Shown here: piece by piece, positions 52,518 to 63,144 of the stretch | How positions within the stretch are numbered: the first letter of the stretch is position 1 | Layout: each line of letters starts with the position of its first letter | Assembly: GCF_900119795.1 (NCBI RefSeq) | Contig: NZ_LT634361.1 | Coordinates: 868,001 to 932,000, forward strand | Source: Tenacibaculum maritimum NCIMB 2154 | Lineage (GTDB): Bacteria > Bacteroidota > Bacteroidia > Flavobacteriales > Flavobacteriaceae | Direction of reading: 5' to 3' | Length of the DNA stretch: 64,000 nucleotides | The notes under the pieces: generated by a model | Told to the model about the DNA's origin: nothing | What the model saw: only the letters and a program-made list of their open reading frames with translations | Databases searched by the model: none | Program-made: the position numbers and the translations under genes

Positions 52518-55500
52518 TTAGTGCTTTTTATAGTGTTTTTGGTGTTTATACCAAGCAAACCCCGTAATAATGACTAAGAAGGCAATATACATATAAGCTT
52601 CTTTTGGTGTTACCTCTTGATCTCCACTAGCATATGAATGCAATCCTGATAAATAAAAGTTTACGCCAAAATAAGTCATCATAATTGAAAGGTATGCAAA
52701 AGCGGCTGCAAAATTAAAAGAAACTCTTCCTTTCATACCAGGGATCAATCGCATATGTAAAACAAAAGAATAAACCATAATTGAAATTAAAGCCCAAGTT
52801 TCTTTTGGATCCCAACCCCAATATCTCCCCCAGCTTTCATTAGCCCACATACCTCCAAGAAAGTTACCTATAGTAAGCATTACCAAACCTACGGTTAAGG
52901 ACATCTCATTGATGATTGTTAATTCTTTTATATGTAAATTCATTTTCTTTTTATTCTTATTGGTGGTGAAGGCAGTTAAGAACAAGGCGAATATTGCTAG
53001 AATCATACCTAGAGAGAAAGGACCGTAACTAGCAACAATGATTGAAACATGAACATATAACCACCAAGAATTTAAAACGGGTTGTAGGTTCCCTATTTCT
53101 GGATCTAGCCAGTTTTGATGAGCAAAAGCGAGTGTAATAGCTACTAAAAAGGTAGTAGCGGCAATGGTTAAAGATGATTTTTTTCCTAATATAAGTCCAA
53201 AAAGCATGGTGGCAAATGCTACAAAAATAATAGATTCGTAAGCGTTACTCCATGGAGCGTTTCCACTAATATACCATCTAGCTCCTAAACCAAGAATGTG
53301 AAATACAAATAAAATGATAACAACACCAATTAATGCTTTTATAAGATAGTATATCCATCTTTTATTGGAAAAAATTTGAATCATTACTAAAACAATAAGT
53401 AATAAACTTACGTAGCCGTAGTATTTAGCAAGTTTTACAAAGATTCTAGTTTTATTATAAGCAATTTCCAAGTCTATTTTATCTTTATCAGGAATGACTT
53501 TGGTACCAAACTTTCTTTGGAATTTTTTAATTCCATCCAATACTTTATTAGTTTCTGTATAATCATTGGATTTTTTAGAAGCTTGTAATAATTGTAAATA
53601 AACAGGCAATGATTGGCGTACAAAGACTGAGTCCGTTCCTTTAAATCCAGCATGTAAAGTTTCTGGTTGAGAAACCCATTTATTATTTTCATCATTAGGA
53701 ATAGGGAATATACGTAATATTCCTCCTCCAATAGCACTATATAAGAGTCCTACTCTACGATCTATTTTTAAAAGGTCTTTTTGAAATTTATTTTTTATTT
53801 TTTCTTTTTGAGCTTGGGTAACTAAATCTTTTATTTTGTAAATTCCTGTAGGGGTTATAAAGTCAGACAGAGAGGCGTGTGTTTGCTCTTTAGGAAGTCC
53901 TAAGTGTTCTCTGATTTGGTAGTTCCCTTCTTCTAAAAAGATGAAAGGAACCTCTATCCATAGTCGTGGATTTTCCGTAATAGATAGTAATACTTGGCTA
54001 GGAACCATTTCTTTAAATTGTTCAGCCTGACTTACTTTTCGTACTAACTCAGAGGCAAAAGTATGCGCAGGCTTCATACGACCATTAGCATCTTGAATAA
54101 CTAGTCGGCTAAAAGAATCAGCATGCTCAGAATTGACCATGTTAGCTTTCAAGATAGAATCAATTTGAGTTTCTGTTACTCCTTTATTTGGTTGATGAGC
54201 TATATGTTGTGCTGTTGCAGCATGTATAGAGAGCGCTAGAATTAAAGAGACTAAAGCTTCTTTTTTCTCGCGGATTTTTCCCAATGATTTTTTTAAATGA
54301 CTAAATCGAGTTCCTGTAATAAAAAGAGAAAGAATTAATCCAAAGAATAGTAAAAAGTATCCAAGATAAGTGATAAAGGTACCCCAGTAGTCATGATTTA
54401 CAGATAAATGAGTTTCTTCATGATCGCCTTCTATTTTATAGCTAGATTGAAATAGTTTATAACCTTTATAATTTAAAATATGATTCATGAAAATTCGATA
54501 ATCAAAGGTTTCGTTAGGAGCTATTACAGTAACTTCACTAGCGTAAGAGGCTGCACTTTCAGAACCTGGATATTTTTCTAATTGGAAGTCATTCAGTTTT
54601 ACATTAAAAGGAGTTTCTAATATTTTAGATCCATATAGCATCCTAAAGTTTAATTCGCCAATGCTAATTTCCTTGGAATTTTCTGAGTTATATTGGCCCC
54701 CAATTAATGCAACTTGTTTTGTTTTATTATTATGAGTAATATCAAGAATGATTGCATCTAATTTATCTTTACTCTTTTTTCCTCTAACCATTTTTACCTC
54801 CCCTTTTTCAGCAGGGTGCGGAATAACGAATTGCAGACCAGAGATATTATGAAGCGTTAAATATTGGAAATGATGGATAGAATCTTTGATAATTTTACCT
54901 TTTTTCTGATCTGCCATTCTGAACCAATCTCCATTAGAGGCAGTTTTCATTTTTAAACCTCCATTGTCTTTTATGAAATTGATAGTTGCATTTTTATTAG
55001 GCGCATCGAATCCTACTAGAATGTTATGAATGTTTTGAACAGTTCCTCTCTTTATATAATGTTCATGGCGACTTCCACTACTAGATTCAACAAAGAACAA
55101 ATGTTCAGTGCCTTTTTTGTCTTTTACTAATTTTTTTTCTGCCCAAGGAATATAATCTACAAGCTTAATATCAAAAGTCTTATCTCTAAAATTTTCCTTG
55201 AAAGAAATATTGTTTTTTCCCCATGAGGTTAATAGCATAGGTTTGTGTATGGTTCGTTGTTCTTTATTATTGTCAACAACAAGGTTAAGATATGTTGTTT
55301 CAGACAAGAACTGGTTGGTAGTCTGTCCTTCCTCTATTACCATTATCCCCTCATAACCAACATAACGAGTAATGCCAGCTCCTATTAAAATCAGTAAAAA
55401 GGCAATATGGAATAATAAAACGGACCATTTTTCTTTTTTATACAAGCGATATTTAAAAATATTTCCAAAGAAATTAATAACAAAAAGGAACATGATTAAT

Positions 55501-55652
55501 TCAAACCACCATGTATTGTAAACTAAAGCTTTTGAAGTTTGCGTTCCGTAGTCATTTTCTATAAAAGTAGCGATTCCCATGGCTGTAGCAAAAACGATAA
55601 ACAAAATGGCCATTAATCGGGTAGAGTAGAGTATATTGAAGATTTTTTTCAT
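52518..55652 (-). CDS. ccsA: Cytochrome c biogenesis protein CcsBA (ResB-ResC fusion)
   Basis: The start at 55652 (MKKIFNILYSTRLMAILFIV) gives about 1044 residues; ATGs up to nine codons earlier exist. The N-terminal half is ResB/CcsB-like (membrane helices plus a large periplasmic domain); the C-terminal half is ResC/CcsA-like with many helices and the haem-handling WWD motif WANESWGRYWGWDPKETWAL. It carries haem across the membrane and attaches it to c-type cytochromes. Fusion of both halves in one chain is common in Bacteroidetes. Confidence 0.94.
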   Translation of the reverse strand: MKKIFNILYSTRLMAILFIVFATAMGIATFIENDYGTQTSKALVYNTWWFELIMFLFVINFFGNIFKYRLYKKEKWSVLLFHIAFLLILIGAGITRYVGYEGIMVIEEGQTTNQFLSETTYLNLVVDNNKEQRTIHKPMLLTSWGKNNISFKENFRDKTFDIKLVDYIPWAEKKLVKDKKGTEHLFFVESSSGSRHEHYIKRGTVQNIHNILVGFDAPNKNATINFIKDNGGLKMKTASNGDWFRMADQKKGKIIKDSIHHFQYLTLHNISGLQFVIPHPAEKGEVKMVRGKKSKDKLDAIILDITHNNKTKQVALIGGQYNSENSKEISIGELNFRMLYGSKILETPFNVKLNDFQLEKYPGSESAASYASEVTVIAPNETFDYRIFMNHILNYKGYKLFQSSYKIEGDHEETHLSVNHDYWGTFITYLGYFLLFFGLILSLFITGTRFSHLKKSLGKIREKKEALVSLILALSIHAATAQHIAHQPNKGVTETQIDSILKANMVNSEHADSFSRLVIQDANGRMKPAHTFASELVRKVSQAEQFKEMVPSQVLLSITENPRLWIEVPFIFLEEGNYQIREHLGLPKEQTHASLSDFITPTGIYKIKDLVTQAQKEKIKNKFQKDLLKIDRRVGLLYSAIGGGILRIFPIPNDENNKWVSQPETLHAGFKGTDSVFVRQSLPVYLQLLQASKKSNDYTETNKVLDGIKKFQRKFGTKVIPDKDKIDLEIAYNKTRIFVKLAKYYGYVSLLLIVLVMIQIFSNKRWIYYLIKALIGVVIILFVFHILGLGARWYISGNAPWSNAYESIIFVAFATMLFGLILGKKSSLTIAATTFLVAITLAFAHQNWLDPEIGNLQPVLNSWWLYVHVSIIVASYGPFSLGMILAIFALFLTAFTTNKNKKKMNLHIKELTIINEMSLTVGLVMLTIGNFLGGMWANESWGRYWGWDPKETWALISIMVYSFVLHMRLIPGMKGRVSFNFAAAFAYLSIMMTYFGVNFYLSGLHSYASGDQEVTPKEAYMYIAFLVIITGFAWYKHQKHYKKH

Positions 55653-55759
55653 CTGCATCATTACATTCGTGTAAAACACCGCAAATTTAAGGATAATAAA
55701 AAAAAGAATGTAATTATTTGAAGTATTATTTCTAGGGAAGTAGTAATAGTATTAAAAGT

Positions 55760-55800
55760 TAAACCTCATAATTTTTAAAAAAACTAATTATGAGGTTTAG
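55760..55800 (-). terminator. Terminator of the methylmalonyl-CoA mutase operon
   Basis: TAAACCTCATAATT (55760-55773) and AATTATGAGGTTTA (55786-55799) pair perfectly, about 20 bases after the large-subunit stop. Confidence 0.88.
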
Positions 55801-55816
55801 ATTTTATAAAAGGGGG

Positions 55817-57880
55817 TTATGTTTCAGTGCTATCAATGAGAATGGTAAGCATATCAATGGCAGCTTGAGCAATCTTAGTACCTGGCCCAAAAACACCAAC
55901 AGCACCTGCATCAAAAAGGTATTGATAGTCTTGGGCAGGAATTACCCCCCCTACAATAACCATGATATCTTCTCGTCCATATTTTTTTAGTTCTTCAATA
56001 ACCTGAGGAACCAATGTTTTATGACCCGCAGCTAAGGAAGATATGCCTAATATATGGACATCATTTTCAACAGCTTGCTTGGTGGCTTCTTTTGGAGTTT
56101 GGAATAAAGGACCAATATCTACATCAAACCCTAAATCAGCATAACCTGTTGCTACTACTTTAGCTCCTCGATCATGACCGTCTTGACCTAGTTTTGCAAT
56201 CATTATTCTAGGTCTTCGTCCTTCTAGTTTAGCAAAATGATCCGCTAAAAGAGTTGCTTTTTTAAATAATTTGTCGTCTTTTATTTCTTTGCTATACACG
56301 CCAGATATTGTTTTATGAACTGCTTTGTGTCTTCCAAAGACACTTTCTAATGCGTCTGAGATTTCTCCTAGAGTAGCTCTGTTTCTAGCTGCTTTTACTG
56401 CGAGATCTAATAGGTTTCCATTTCCAGATTTGGCAGAAGAAGTTAAATCATCTAAAGATTTTTTGGTTTTTTTAGCATCTCGTTTAAATTTCAGATTTTT
56501 TAATCGTTCTATTTGTGATAAACGTACGGCTTCGTTATCAACTTCTAAAATATGCAAAGGGTCTTCTTCTTTTAATTGGTATTTGTTAACACCTATAATA
56601 GCATCTTTCCCACTATCAATTTTAGCTTGCTTTTTGGCAGCAGCTTCTTCGATTCGCATTTTAGGAATTCCTTTTTCTATAGCCTTTGTCATTCCGCCTA
56701 GTTCTTCAACTTCTTGAATGAGTAACCATGCTTTATTGGCGATTTCTTCTGTTAGTTTTTCAACATGATAACTACCAGCCCAAGGATCTACTGTTTTCGT
56801 TATATAGGTTTCTTCTTGTAGATAGATTTGTGTATTCCTAGCAATTCTAGCAGAAAAGTCGGTAGGCAAAGCAATGGCTTCGTCTAATGCATTAGTATGT
56901 AAGCTTTGGGTACCTCCAAAAGCTGCAGCCATTGCTTCAATAGTTGTTCGAGCAACATTGTTAAAAGGGTCTTGCTCCGTTAAGCTCCATCCACTGGTTT
57001 GGCAATGTGTACGTAAAGCTAGTGATTTGGGGTTTTTAGGGTGAAATTGCTTTACTAGTTTAGCCCATAATATTCTACCGGCTCTCATTTTGGCAATTTC
57101 AGTAAAATGGTCCATTCCGATTGCCCAGAAAAAAGATAGGCGAGGAGCAAAGGTATCGATATCCATTCCTGCTTCTAATCCTTTTTTTATATACTCCAAT
57201 CCATCAGCTAATGTATATGCTAATTCAATGTCTTGTGTAGCTCCAGCTTCTTGCATATGGTAGCCAGAGATAGATATAGAGTTGAATTTAGGCATGTTTT
57301 TAGAAGTGTACTTAAAGATATCAGCAATGATTCTCATAGAAGGAGTAGGCGGGTAGATGTATGTATTACGAACCATAAACTCCTTTAAAATGTCATTTTG
57401 GATGGTTCCGGCTAATAGTTCAGTGGAAACTCCTTGTTCTTCAGCAGCAACTATATAGAATGCTAAAATAGGTAAAACGGCTCCATTCATAGTCATAGAT
57501 ACAGACATTTTATCTAAAGGTATTTGATCAAATAATACTTTCATGTCTTCAACAGAATCTATGGCAACTCCTGCTTTTCCTACGTCTCCCTGTACACGCT
57601 CATGATCAGAATCGTACCCTCTATGAGTAGCCAAATCAAAAGCAACGGATAAACCTTTTTGACCAGCAGCTAAGTTTCTTCGGTAAAATGCATTACTTTC
57701 TTCTGCAGTAGAAAAACCAGCATATTGCCGAATTGTCCAGGGTCTTCGAACATACATGGTAGCGTAAGGACCTCTTAAGTATGGAGGAATACCAGCCACA
57801 TACCCTTCATGGAGGAAATTATGAGAGGGTGTTTTGGTACTGTTTTCTAATTTTATGTGTTGGATGTCTTTTCTACTCAT
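55817..57880 (-). CDS. scpA: Methylmalonyl-CoA mutase, large subunit
   Basis: This encodes 687 residues. The TIM barrel ([59 protein letters not shown]) is followed by a C-terminal B12 domain with D567-G-H569-D-R-G572 and [14 protein letters not shown]. It interconverts methylmalonyl-CoA and succinyl-CoA. The start overlaps the small-subunit stop by eight bases, so the heterodimer is made from one message. Confidence 0.97.
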   Translation of the reverse strand: MSRKDIQHIKLENSTKTPSHNFLHEGYVAGIPPYLRGPYATMYVRRPWTIRQYAGFSTAEESNAFYRRNLAAGQKGLSVAFDLATHRGYDSDHERVQGDVGKAGVAIDSVEDMKVLFDQIPLDKMSVSMTMNGAVLPILAFYIVAAEEQGVSTELLAGTIQNDILKEFMVRNTYIYPPTPSMRIIADIFKYTSKNMPKFNSISISGYHMQEAGATQDIELAYTLADGLEYIKKGLEAGMDIDTFAPRLSFFWAIGMDHFTEIAKMRAGRILWAKLVKQFHPKNPKSLALRTHCQTSGWSLTEQDPFNNVARTTIEAMAAAFGGTQSLHTNALDEAIALPTDFSARIARNTQIYLQEETYITKTVDPWAGSYHVEKLTEEIANKAWLLIQEVEELGGMTKAIEKGIPKMRIEEAAAKKQAKIDSGKDAIIGVNKYQLKEEDPLHILEVDNEAVRLSQIERLKNLKFKRDAKKTKKSLDDLTSSAKSGNGNLLDLAVKAARNRATLGEISDALESVFGRHKAVHKTISGVYSKEIKDDKLFKKATLLADHFAKLEGRRPRIMIAKLGQDGHDRGAKVVATGYADLGFDVDIGPLFQTPKEATKQAVENDVHILGISSLAAGHKTLVPQVIEELKKYGREDIMVIVGGVIPAQDYQYLFDAGAVGVFGPGTKIAQAAIDMLTILIDSTET

Positions 57881-59219
57881 TTTGTAAGCGTTCTTTTTCG
57901 AGTATTTCGGCTAGTCTTTTTGAGGTAATGGGGATAATCAATGTTTTTTCATTTCTGATTTTTACAAAAGGATTGACTTGTAGATCATGTTTCATTTGAT
58001 CTTTTGGATTTTGGATTTTGTTGGTGCCTAGTAAAGCAAGTTCTCCATGATTAAATTTTTCTTGCTCTTTTAGTGCGGATACAGAAATTTTTCGTTGAAT
58101 AACCCCTTCTTTAAGTTGCTTTAAAAAACCTCCTCCTTTTTCAATTTGCTTAAAAATATCTAGTGCTTTATTGGCTAATTGTTGTGTGATACTTTCTATA
58201 TAATATGCTCCGTCAGCAAAATTTTGAGCCTTACTAAGATAACTTTCTTGTTGCAATATTAGTAGTTGGTTTCTGGATATTCGTTCACCGAATTCATTTG
58301 GGGTGTGGAATAATTTATCATAAGAAATATTAGCAATAGTATCGCTTCCTCCTAAAATTGCACTCATACATTCAGAGGTAGTTCTAAGCATGTTTACATT
58401 ATAATCATATAATGTTTTATTTCGTAAGCTGGGTTGAGAGAAGATATGGGTTGTTGTATTGTTTACATGGTATTCGTTTAGAAGTGAAGTCCAAAGGACT
58501 CTAAAAGCTCTTAATTTAGCTATTTCAAAAAAGTAGTTGCTTCCTATGGAGAAATTGAAATGTATTTTGGAAGCTATGTCACCCCCAAAATAATTCAGGT
58601 ACTCATGGCCATGAGCCAATGCATATGCTAATTGTTGCGTTATGTTTGCTCCTGAGTTTTGATATAGAGAGGCATTTACATTGATGCTATTATTAGTATT
58701 GATTATTTGGTTTATTGCTTCGTGATCTTTTTTTAAATTAAAGAACCAATTTCCTGTTTCGGCAAGGTTACCTATAATATCTATTTGAAGAAAGGTGTTT
58801 TCTGAATTGCAAAAACTAGTTAGTTTCTTAATAAAAGTTGCAGATAAAAAATGTAATTTAAAATAAATTCTATAAAGAGTGTTATCTATGTTTTTTAAGA
58901 CTTTTATATAATCAAATTCTTTAAAAGCTATAAACTGAATACTATTAGCGCCTCTTTGCAAGGCATCATTAGCTAAAGTATTAGCTTGTATTTCGTTTTG
59001 TATATTAATGGTTTGACAAATACTAAATCCTTTTTCGGGGAGCTGAATATTTTGGTGAAACCGATCTTCTTTTGTGTAAAAAGGTTTTACAGTTATATTC
59101 TCATCTGTTTGCCAAAGTAAAGAATTGTTATAGTCAGCGCCTTTTAAATCTACTTGAATTTTTTGTTTCCAAGCGTTTGCTGTTGTTTTTTCAAAATCTA
59201 AACTAAATATATTGCTCAT
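57873..59219 (-). CDS. mutA: Methylmalonyl-CoA mutase, small subunit
   Basis: This encodes 448 residues, related to the barrel of the large subunit but without its catalytic residues ([40 protein letters not shown]). It lacks a B12-binding DxHxxG and is shorter than many small subunits (about 600), so the degenerate C-terminal domain is missing. It is needed to stabilise the heterodimer. First gene of the two-gene operon. Confidence 0.92.
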   Translation of the reverse strand: MSNIFSLDFEKTTANAWKQKIQVDLKGADYNNSLLWQTDENITVKPFYTKEDRFHQNIQLPEKGFSICQTINIQNEIQANTLANDALQRGANSIQFIAFKEFDYIKVLKNIDNTLYRIYFKLHFLSATFIKKLTSFCNSENTFLQIDIIGNLAETGNWFFNLKKDHEAINQIINTNNSINVNASLYQNSGANITQQLAYALAHGHEYLNYFGGDIASKIHFNFSIGSNYFFEIAKLRAFRVLWTSLLNEYHVNNTTTHIFSQPSLRNKTLYDYNVNMLRTTSECMSAILGGSDTIANISYDKLFHTPNEFGERISRNQLLILQQESYLSKAQNFADGAYYIESITQQLANKALDIFKQIEKGGGFLKQLKEGVIQRKISVSALKEQEKFNHGELALLGTNKIQNPKDQMKHDLQVNPFVKIRNEKTLIIPITSKRLAEILEKERLQNE

Positions 59220-59289
59220 ATTTAATATAAAGTAAACAGGTTTTAGAAAATACGATTTAGCAGAATAAAAAAAGTGCTAAATCTAATTG

Positions 59290-59607
59290 CTATTTTTTTA
59301 TAGTATCGAATTCGATAATATAAATATCTTCGTTTTCTTTTTTCATTAGGTATTTTTCACGGGCATATTGTTCTAACTGAATCGAGTCCTCTAAGCTTTG
59401 TATTGTTTTCTTATCTTCAATGATTTTGTTCTTATAAAATTCATTTCTACTTTTTAATTCTTCGATTTCTTGATTGAACTCTCGATGGACTAAATATGAG
59501 TTTTCATCAAAAAAAAGCATCCAAACGATAAAGATAGTTAAAATTAACACATAACTATTAGTGATTATTTTAAAAAAAGGATTATTTTTTAATTGTTTTA
59601 ACGTCAT
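59290..59607 (-). CDS. FtsB/DivIC-like septum formation initiator
   Basis: This encodes 105 residues. One membrane helix (SYVLILTIFIVWMLFF) is followed by a periplasmic coiled coil (FNQEIEELKSRNEFYKNKII) and the short conserved LEQYAREKYLMKKENED end, the DivIC pattern. It scaffolds the divisome with FtsL and FtsQ. It starts 3 bases after the uridine kinase stop. Confidence 0.9.
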   Translation of the reverse strand: MTLKQLKNNPFFKIITNSYVLILTIFIVWMLFFDENSYLVHREFNQEIEELKSRNEFYKNKIIEDKKTIQSLEDSIQLEQYAREKYLMKKENEDIYIIEFDTIKK

Positions 59608-59610
59608 GAT

Positions 59611-60216
59611 TTATAGTCGTTCGCTAATTACAGTTCTAACAATATCAATGGCAACAGTGTTGTATCTATCGTTAGGTATTATTAAATCGGCATAGTTTTT
59701 TGTAGGCTCGATAAATTGCTGATGCATTGGTTTTAAGGTACTTTGATATCTGTTTAACACTTCGTCAATGTCTCTCCCTCTTTCTGTAATATCTCTACGA
59801 ACTCTTCGTATTAAGCGTTCATCAGCGTCTGCATGAACAAATATTTTTATATCGCATAAGTTCCGTAGTTCTTCACTGTTAAAAATTAAAATACCTTCAA
59901 CGATAATCACTTTTCGAGGGTGTGTTTTTATGGTGTCTTTTGTTCTATTGTGGGTAACAAAAGAATACACAGGTTGTTCTATGATGTTGTCTGATTTTAA
60001 TTCTTTTAAATGTTTCACAAGTAAATCAAAGTCGATAGCTCTTGGATGGTCAAAGTTTATTTTTGTGCGTTGCTCGTATGAAAGATTGTCTGTGGCATTA
60101 TAGTATGAATCTTGTGAGATAACGCAAACTTCATCTGCGGGGAGTTGGTTTATTATTTGATTTACAACTGTGGTTTTTCCGCTACCAGTTCCTCCTGCGA
60201 TTCCTATTATGAGCAT
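59611..60216 (-). CDS. udk: Uridine kinase
   Basis: This encodes 201 residues. The P-loop is GIAGGTGSGKTTVVNQI, followed by SQDSYYNATDNLSYEQRTKI, NFDHPRAIDFDLL and VIIVEGILIF; RLIRRVRRDITERGRD is the lid. It phosphorylates uridine and cytidine, in line with cdd elsewhere in the window. First gene of a two-gene unit with the FtsB-like gene. Confidence 0.95.
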   Translation of the reverse strand: MLIIGIAGGTGSGKTTVVNQIINQLPADEVCVISQDSYYNATDNLSYEQRTKINFDHPRAIDFDLLVKHLKELKSDNIIEQPVYSFVTHNRTKDTIKTHPRKVIIVEGILIFNSEELRNLCDIKIFVHADADERLIRRVRRDITERGRDIDEVLNRYQSTLKPMHQQFIEPTKNYADLIIPNDRYNTVAIDIVRTVISERL

Positions 60217-60295
60217 GTTGTTTTAAAAGTTTAATTAGACAAAAAAATATGGAGACAAATTTAAGGAAATAAAAAGAAATAATTTGAAGGAATAA

Positions 60296-60326
60296 AAAAA
60301 GTCCTTTCGTATTGAAAGGACTTTTT
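60296..60326 (-). terminator. Terminator after tRNA-Thr
   Basis: AAAAAGTCCTTTC (60296-60308) and GAAAGGACTTTTT (60314-60326) pair perfectly around GTATT, just beyond the tRNA on the minus strand. Confidence 0.88.
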
Positions 60327-60329
60327 AAG

Positions 60330-60403
60330 AGCCGATGAAGGGACTCGAACCCCCGACCTGCTGATTACAAATCAGCTGCTCTAGCCAGCTGAGCTACATC
60401 GGC
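60330..60403 (-). tRNA. tRNA-Thr (anticodon TGT)
   Basis: The minus strand folds as a 74-base cloverleaf: acceptor GCCGATG/CATCGGC, D arm with AGCTCAGCTGGCTAGAGC, anticodon stem CTGAT/ATCAG with loop TTTGTAA, and T loop GGTTCGAGTCC. The discriminator base is T. CCA is not encoded. Confidence 0.95.
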
Positions 60404-60560
60404 TTTTTTTGCTTTGCGGTTGCAAATATATAGATGTTTTTCTTTTCTGCCAAATAAAAAAATGATTTTTTTTATTTTTTTTTATAAGTGCTTGTTTGTT
60501 AGGGTGTTTTTTTGTGTAAAAAAAGTAGTAAGGAAGAAATGGGGTGAAAAATTAATTTTG

Positions 60561-60635
60561 TCGGGATGAAAGGATTCGAACCTTCGCTCTCACGACCCCC
60601 AGCCGTGCGCTTTAACCGGACTAAGCTACATCCCG
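60561..60635 (-). tRNA. tRNA-Pro (anticodon GGG)
   Basis: A 75-base cloverleaf on the minus strand: acceptor CGGGATG/CATCCCG, anticodon stem CACGG/TCGTG with loop CTGGGGG (U33, anticodon GGG, G37), T arm GAAGGTTCGAATCCTTT, discriminator A. The C at position 1 with G72 fits proline tRNAs. Confidence 0.9.
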
Positions 60636-60792
60636 AATTTTTTAAAAAAGTAGCGCAATGTATAAATAATTTTTTAAAAATAAAAAGCGATAGAAAGTTA
60701 AAGGTGTTTTAAAACTGCTATCTGCTTAACTCTTAATAGAAAATTGTTGTTATTTTTGGCTTCGCAATTTTTTTAATTTAGATAATAGCAGT
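60636..60792. other. Gene-free stretch between tRNA-Pro and the cyclase gene
   Basis: This is A+T-rich and without open frames. It should hold the leftward tRNA promoter and the rightward promoter of the 60793 gene. Confidence 0.3.
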
Positions 60793-61554
60793 ATGAAAAT
60801 TATAGATTTATCAAAACCAATTCAATATAATAAGCAAGATCCTTGGTTTATGAAGGTGAAAATAAAGCATAAGCCACACCGTAAAGCAAAATGGCTTCTT
60901 CGATTTCTAGGACTTCCATTTGGTCTTTTTCCGAAAAAATTTGAAGGTTGGGCAGATGATACCATAAAAAACATGGGGGTGCATTCAACGACACATATAG
61001 ATGCTCCTTGGCATTACTCTCCTACAACCAATGGCGAAAAATCTAAGACTATAGATGAAGTTCCTTTAGATTGGTGTTATGGTGAAGGCGTCGTTATTGA
61101 TATGAAGCATAAAAAAGATTTTGACCCGATTACCGTGAGTGATATAGATAAATTTCTTCAAAAAAATGATTTGACTTTAAAACCGGGGATGATTGTTCTT
61201 GTAAAAACAGGAAGAGATAAAATTAATGGAACTAAAGATTTTCATAAAAAAGGAACGGGGATGACGGCTCAAGCTACAGAATGGCTTATTGATAGAGGAA
61301 TTAAGGTGATGGGAATTGATTCTTGGGGGTGGGACTTGCCTTTGCCCTATATGATAAAAAAAGCAAAAGAAAGTAAGAACTCAGAATATTTTTGGGAAGC
61401 CCATTTAGTAGGACAAAATAAAGAATATTGTCATATGGAACAGTTAGTTAACTTGGATGCACTTCCGTTGTCAGGCTTTAAAGTAGCAGTATTTCCGTTA
61501 AAGATTGTTGGGGCATCTGCAGCGCCGGCTAGGGTAGTAGCAATGCTAGATTAA
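60793..61554 (+). CDS. Cyclase-family hydrolase (kynurenine-formamidase-like)
   Basis: This encodes 253 residues. The metal motif HSTTHIDAPWHY matches the H-x-G-T-H-x-D-x-P-x-H pattern with Ser for Gly; GMIVLVKTGRDKIN and VMGIDSWGWDLPLP follow, and AHLVGQNKEYCHMEQLVNLD provides the later ligands. Family members open amide or ester bonds such as N-formylkynurenine. No tryptophan-degradation genes are near, so the substrate is open. Confidence 0.87.
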   Translation: MKIIDLSKPIQYNKQDPWFMKVKIKHKPHRKAKWLLRFLGLPFGLFPKKFEGWADDTIKNMGVHSTTHIDAPWHYSPTTNGEKSKTIDEVPLDWCYGEGVVIDMKHKKDFDPITVSDIDKFLQKNDLTLKPGMIVLVKTGRDKINGTKDFHKKGTGMTAQATEWLIDRGIKVMGIDSWGWDLPLPYMIKKAKESKNSEYFWEAHLVGQNKEYCHMEQLVNLDALPLSGFKVAVFPLKIVGASAAPARVVAMLD

Positions 61555-61663
61555 CGTTTGTTAGATGAAGGGGTGAAGATTAGGAGATTTTTTTGAAAAA
61601 AAACGTAGAATTTGTAAGTTTTCTTTTTTCATGTCGTCCAAGCCATAAACAAAAATATAAATC

Positions 61664-63025
61664 ATGAAAATTAAATTTTTATCACTTGCTTTAGTTAGTG
61701 CAATGGCGCTTACATCATGTAGTAATGATGACGATAATGTAGTTATCCCACAAGATAATACGAAAACATTTAAACTAACTTTAAAAAATGCAATCAACTA
61801 CATAAATGTAAAGAAAGTAGGTTCTGCTCCTTTGAAAGAAACTGGCGCAAAACATGAAGTTAAGTTTAAAGCGACAAAAGGAACTTATTTAAGTTTTGCT
61901 AATATGTTTGCTCAAAGTAATGACTGGATTTTTGCGACAGGAAGTCAAGGAATTAAATTATGGGAGGGAGATACTCCAAAAACAGGAGACATTTCTAACT
62001 ATATTAAGGTTTGGGATGCTGGAACGGAACAGGATGAAGATTTCTTGACGAATTTTCCAGGAACTATGTACACTGCTCCTAATCAAGAAGGACCTAATAT
62101 GGGACCAGCAGATAGTAATACTTCTGTTAGAGATACAGGAAGAAATATTAGAAATTATTTAACTGCGTCTTTAGCGTACGACGCTGTAGCTAAAGAGTTT
62201 ACTTTAACAATTGAAAAAGCAAATAGAGAAGCTGCTCATAATAAAGGGTTTGTGACGCCAGGTATTTTAGTAGTTCATACACAACCTAATGCCTTATTTG
62301 AAGAAGGTGCACCTGTTAAAGCTAATGGTTTAGAAAGTTTAGCAGAAGATGGTTCGCCAAAAGCTATTTATGATTGGTTTACTGAAAAAGGATCTACAGG
62401 GGGAGCTCCTTTAAGATTATCAACCTCATATTCATTATTGTCAACTCCAGTTGCTTATGTACATCAAGGAACTCAAACTCCTTTATTTACAAAAGGAAGT
62501 CCTGCTAAGGCAGGTTCAGGATTAGAAGAGCTTGCTGAGGATGGGAAAGCGGATCCTGTTTATAATTACTTAAACAGTTTACCTAATGTAACAGCTGTTA
62601 AAGGAACATCAGCGTTACTTCCAGGTGAAGAAGTAACTCTTGAGATAAAAGCTAAGCCAGGAGATCGTTTAAATTTTGCTACGATGTTAATTTCTTCTAA
62701 TGATTGGTTTATTTCTAACAATCAACAAGGAATCGAATTATTTGATGCAGAAGGAAATGTAAAAACTAGTTTTGTTATTAATAAAAGTTATTTATATGAT
62801 TCAGGAACTGAGTTAGATCAAAAAGTAGGATTAGGTAATGGGCAGCCAATGAATGGAAATGAAGCAGTAGCTAATGATGATGATGATACAGTAAGACGTG
62901 TTACTGAGATCGAAGATTTTCAATTCGGGAAAGAGAAAGTAACTTCACCTGCTGGAGTAACTCAGAGTAATGACGATAGAGGTGGTTATAACTTTATAGA
63001 TGTTGCTGTAGAGGTAGTTAACTAA
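61664..63025 (+). CDS. Lipoprotein with two spondin-like domains
   Basis: This encodes 453 residues. The lipoprotein signal ends SAMALTSC (C19), then an Asp-rich linker. Two copies of a spondin_N-like unit follow: INVKKVGSAPLKETG with SFANMFAQSNDWIFATGSQG (about 40-190) and VTAVKGTSALLPGEE with NFATMLISSNDWFISNNQQG (about 305-450). Between them is a second repeated phrase, GLESLAEDG and GLEELAEDG. Spondin domains are calcium- and glycan-linked adhesion modules in animals; in bacteria the role is unclear, probably at the cell surface. Confidence 0.85.
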   Translation: MKIKFLSLALVSAMALTSCSNDDDNVVIPQDNTKTFKLTLKNAINYINVKKVGSAPLKETGAKHEVKFKATKGTYLSFANMFAQSNDWIFATGSQGIKLWEGDTPKTGDISNYIKVWDAGTEQDEDFLTNFPGTMYTAPNQEGPNMGPADSNTSVRDTGRNIRNYLTASLAYDAVAKEFTLTIEKANREAAHNKGFVTPGILVVHTQPNALFEEGAPVKANGLESLAEDGSPKAIYDWFTEKGSTGGAPLRLSTSYSLLSTPVAYVHQGTQTPLFTKGSPAKAGSGLEELAEDGKADPVYNYLNSLPNVTAVKGTSALLPGEEVTLEIKAKPGDRLNFATMLISSNDWFISNNQQGIELFDAEGNVKTSFVINKSYLYDSGTELDQKVGLGNGQPMNGNEAVANDDDDTVRRVTEIEDFQFGKEKVTSPAGVTQSNDDRGGYNFIDVAVEVVN

Positions 63026-63050
63026 TAGTTGTATTATTAAATCTAAATAG

Positions 63051-63090
63051 AGAAGCTATCTGAAAAGTAATTTCCAGATAGCTTCTTTTG
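63051..63090 (+). terminator. Terminator of the spondin-lipoprotein gene
   Basis: AGAAGCTATCTG (63051-63062) and CAGATAGCTTCT (63075-63086) pair perfectly and are followed by TTTG. Confidence 0.88.
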
Positions 63091-63144
63091 TCTATTCTAA
63101 ATAGTTCGGTTTTTAGGGAAGCTTACAGTGTTAGGTAAAGTATT

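Noticed and set aside
60330..60635. tRNA-linked integration site
   Set aside because: Both tRNAs are complete, and no partial tRNA copy or integrase gene lies nearby.
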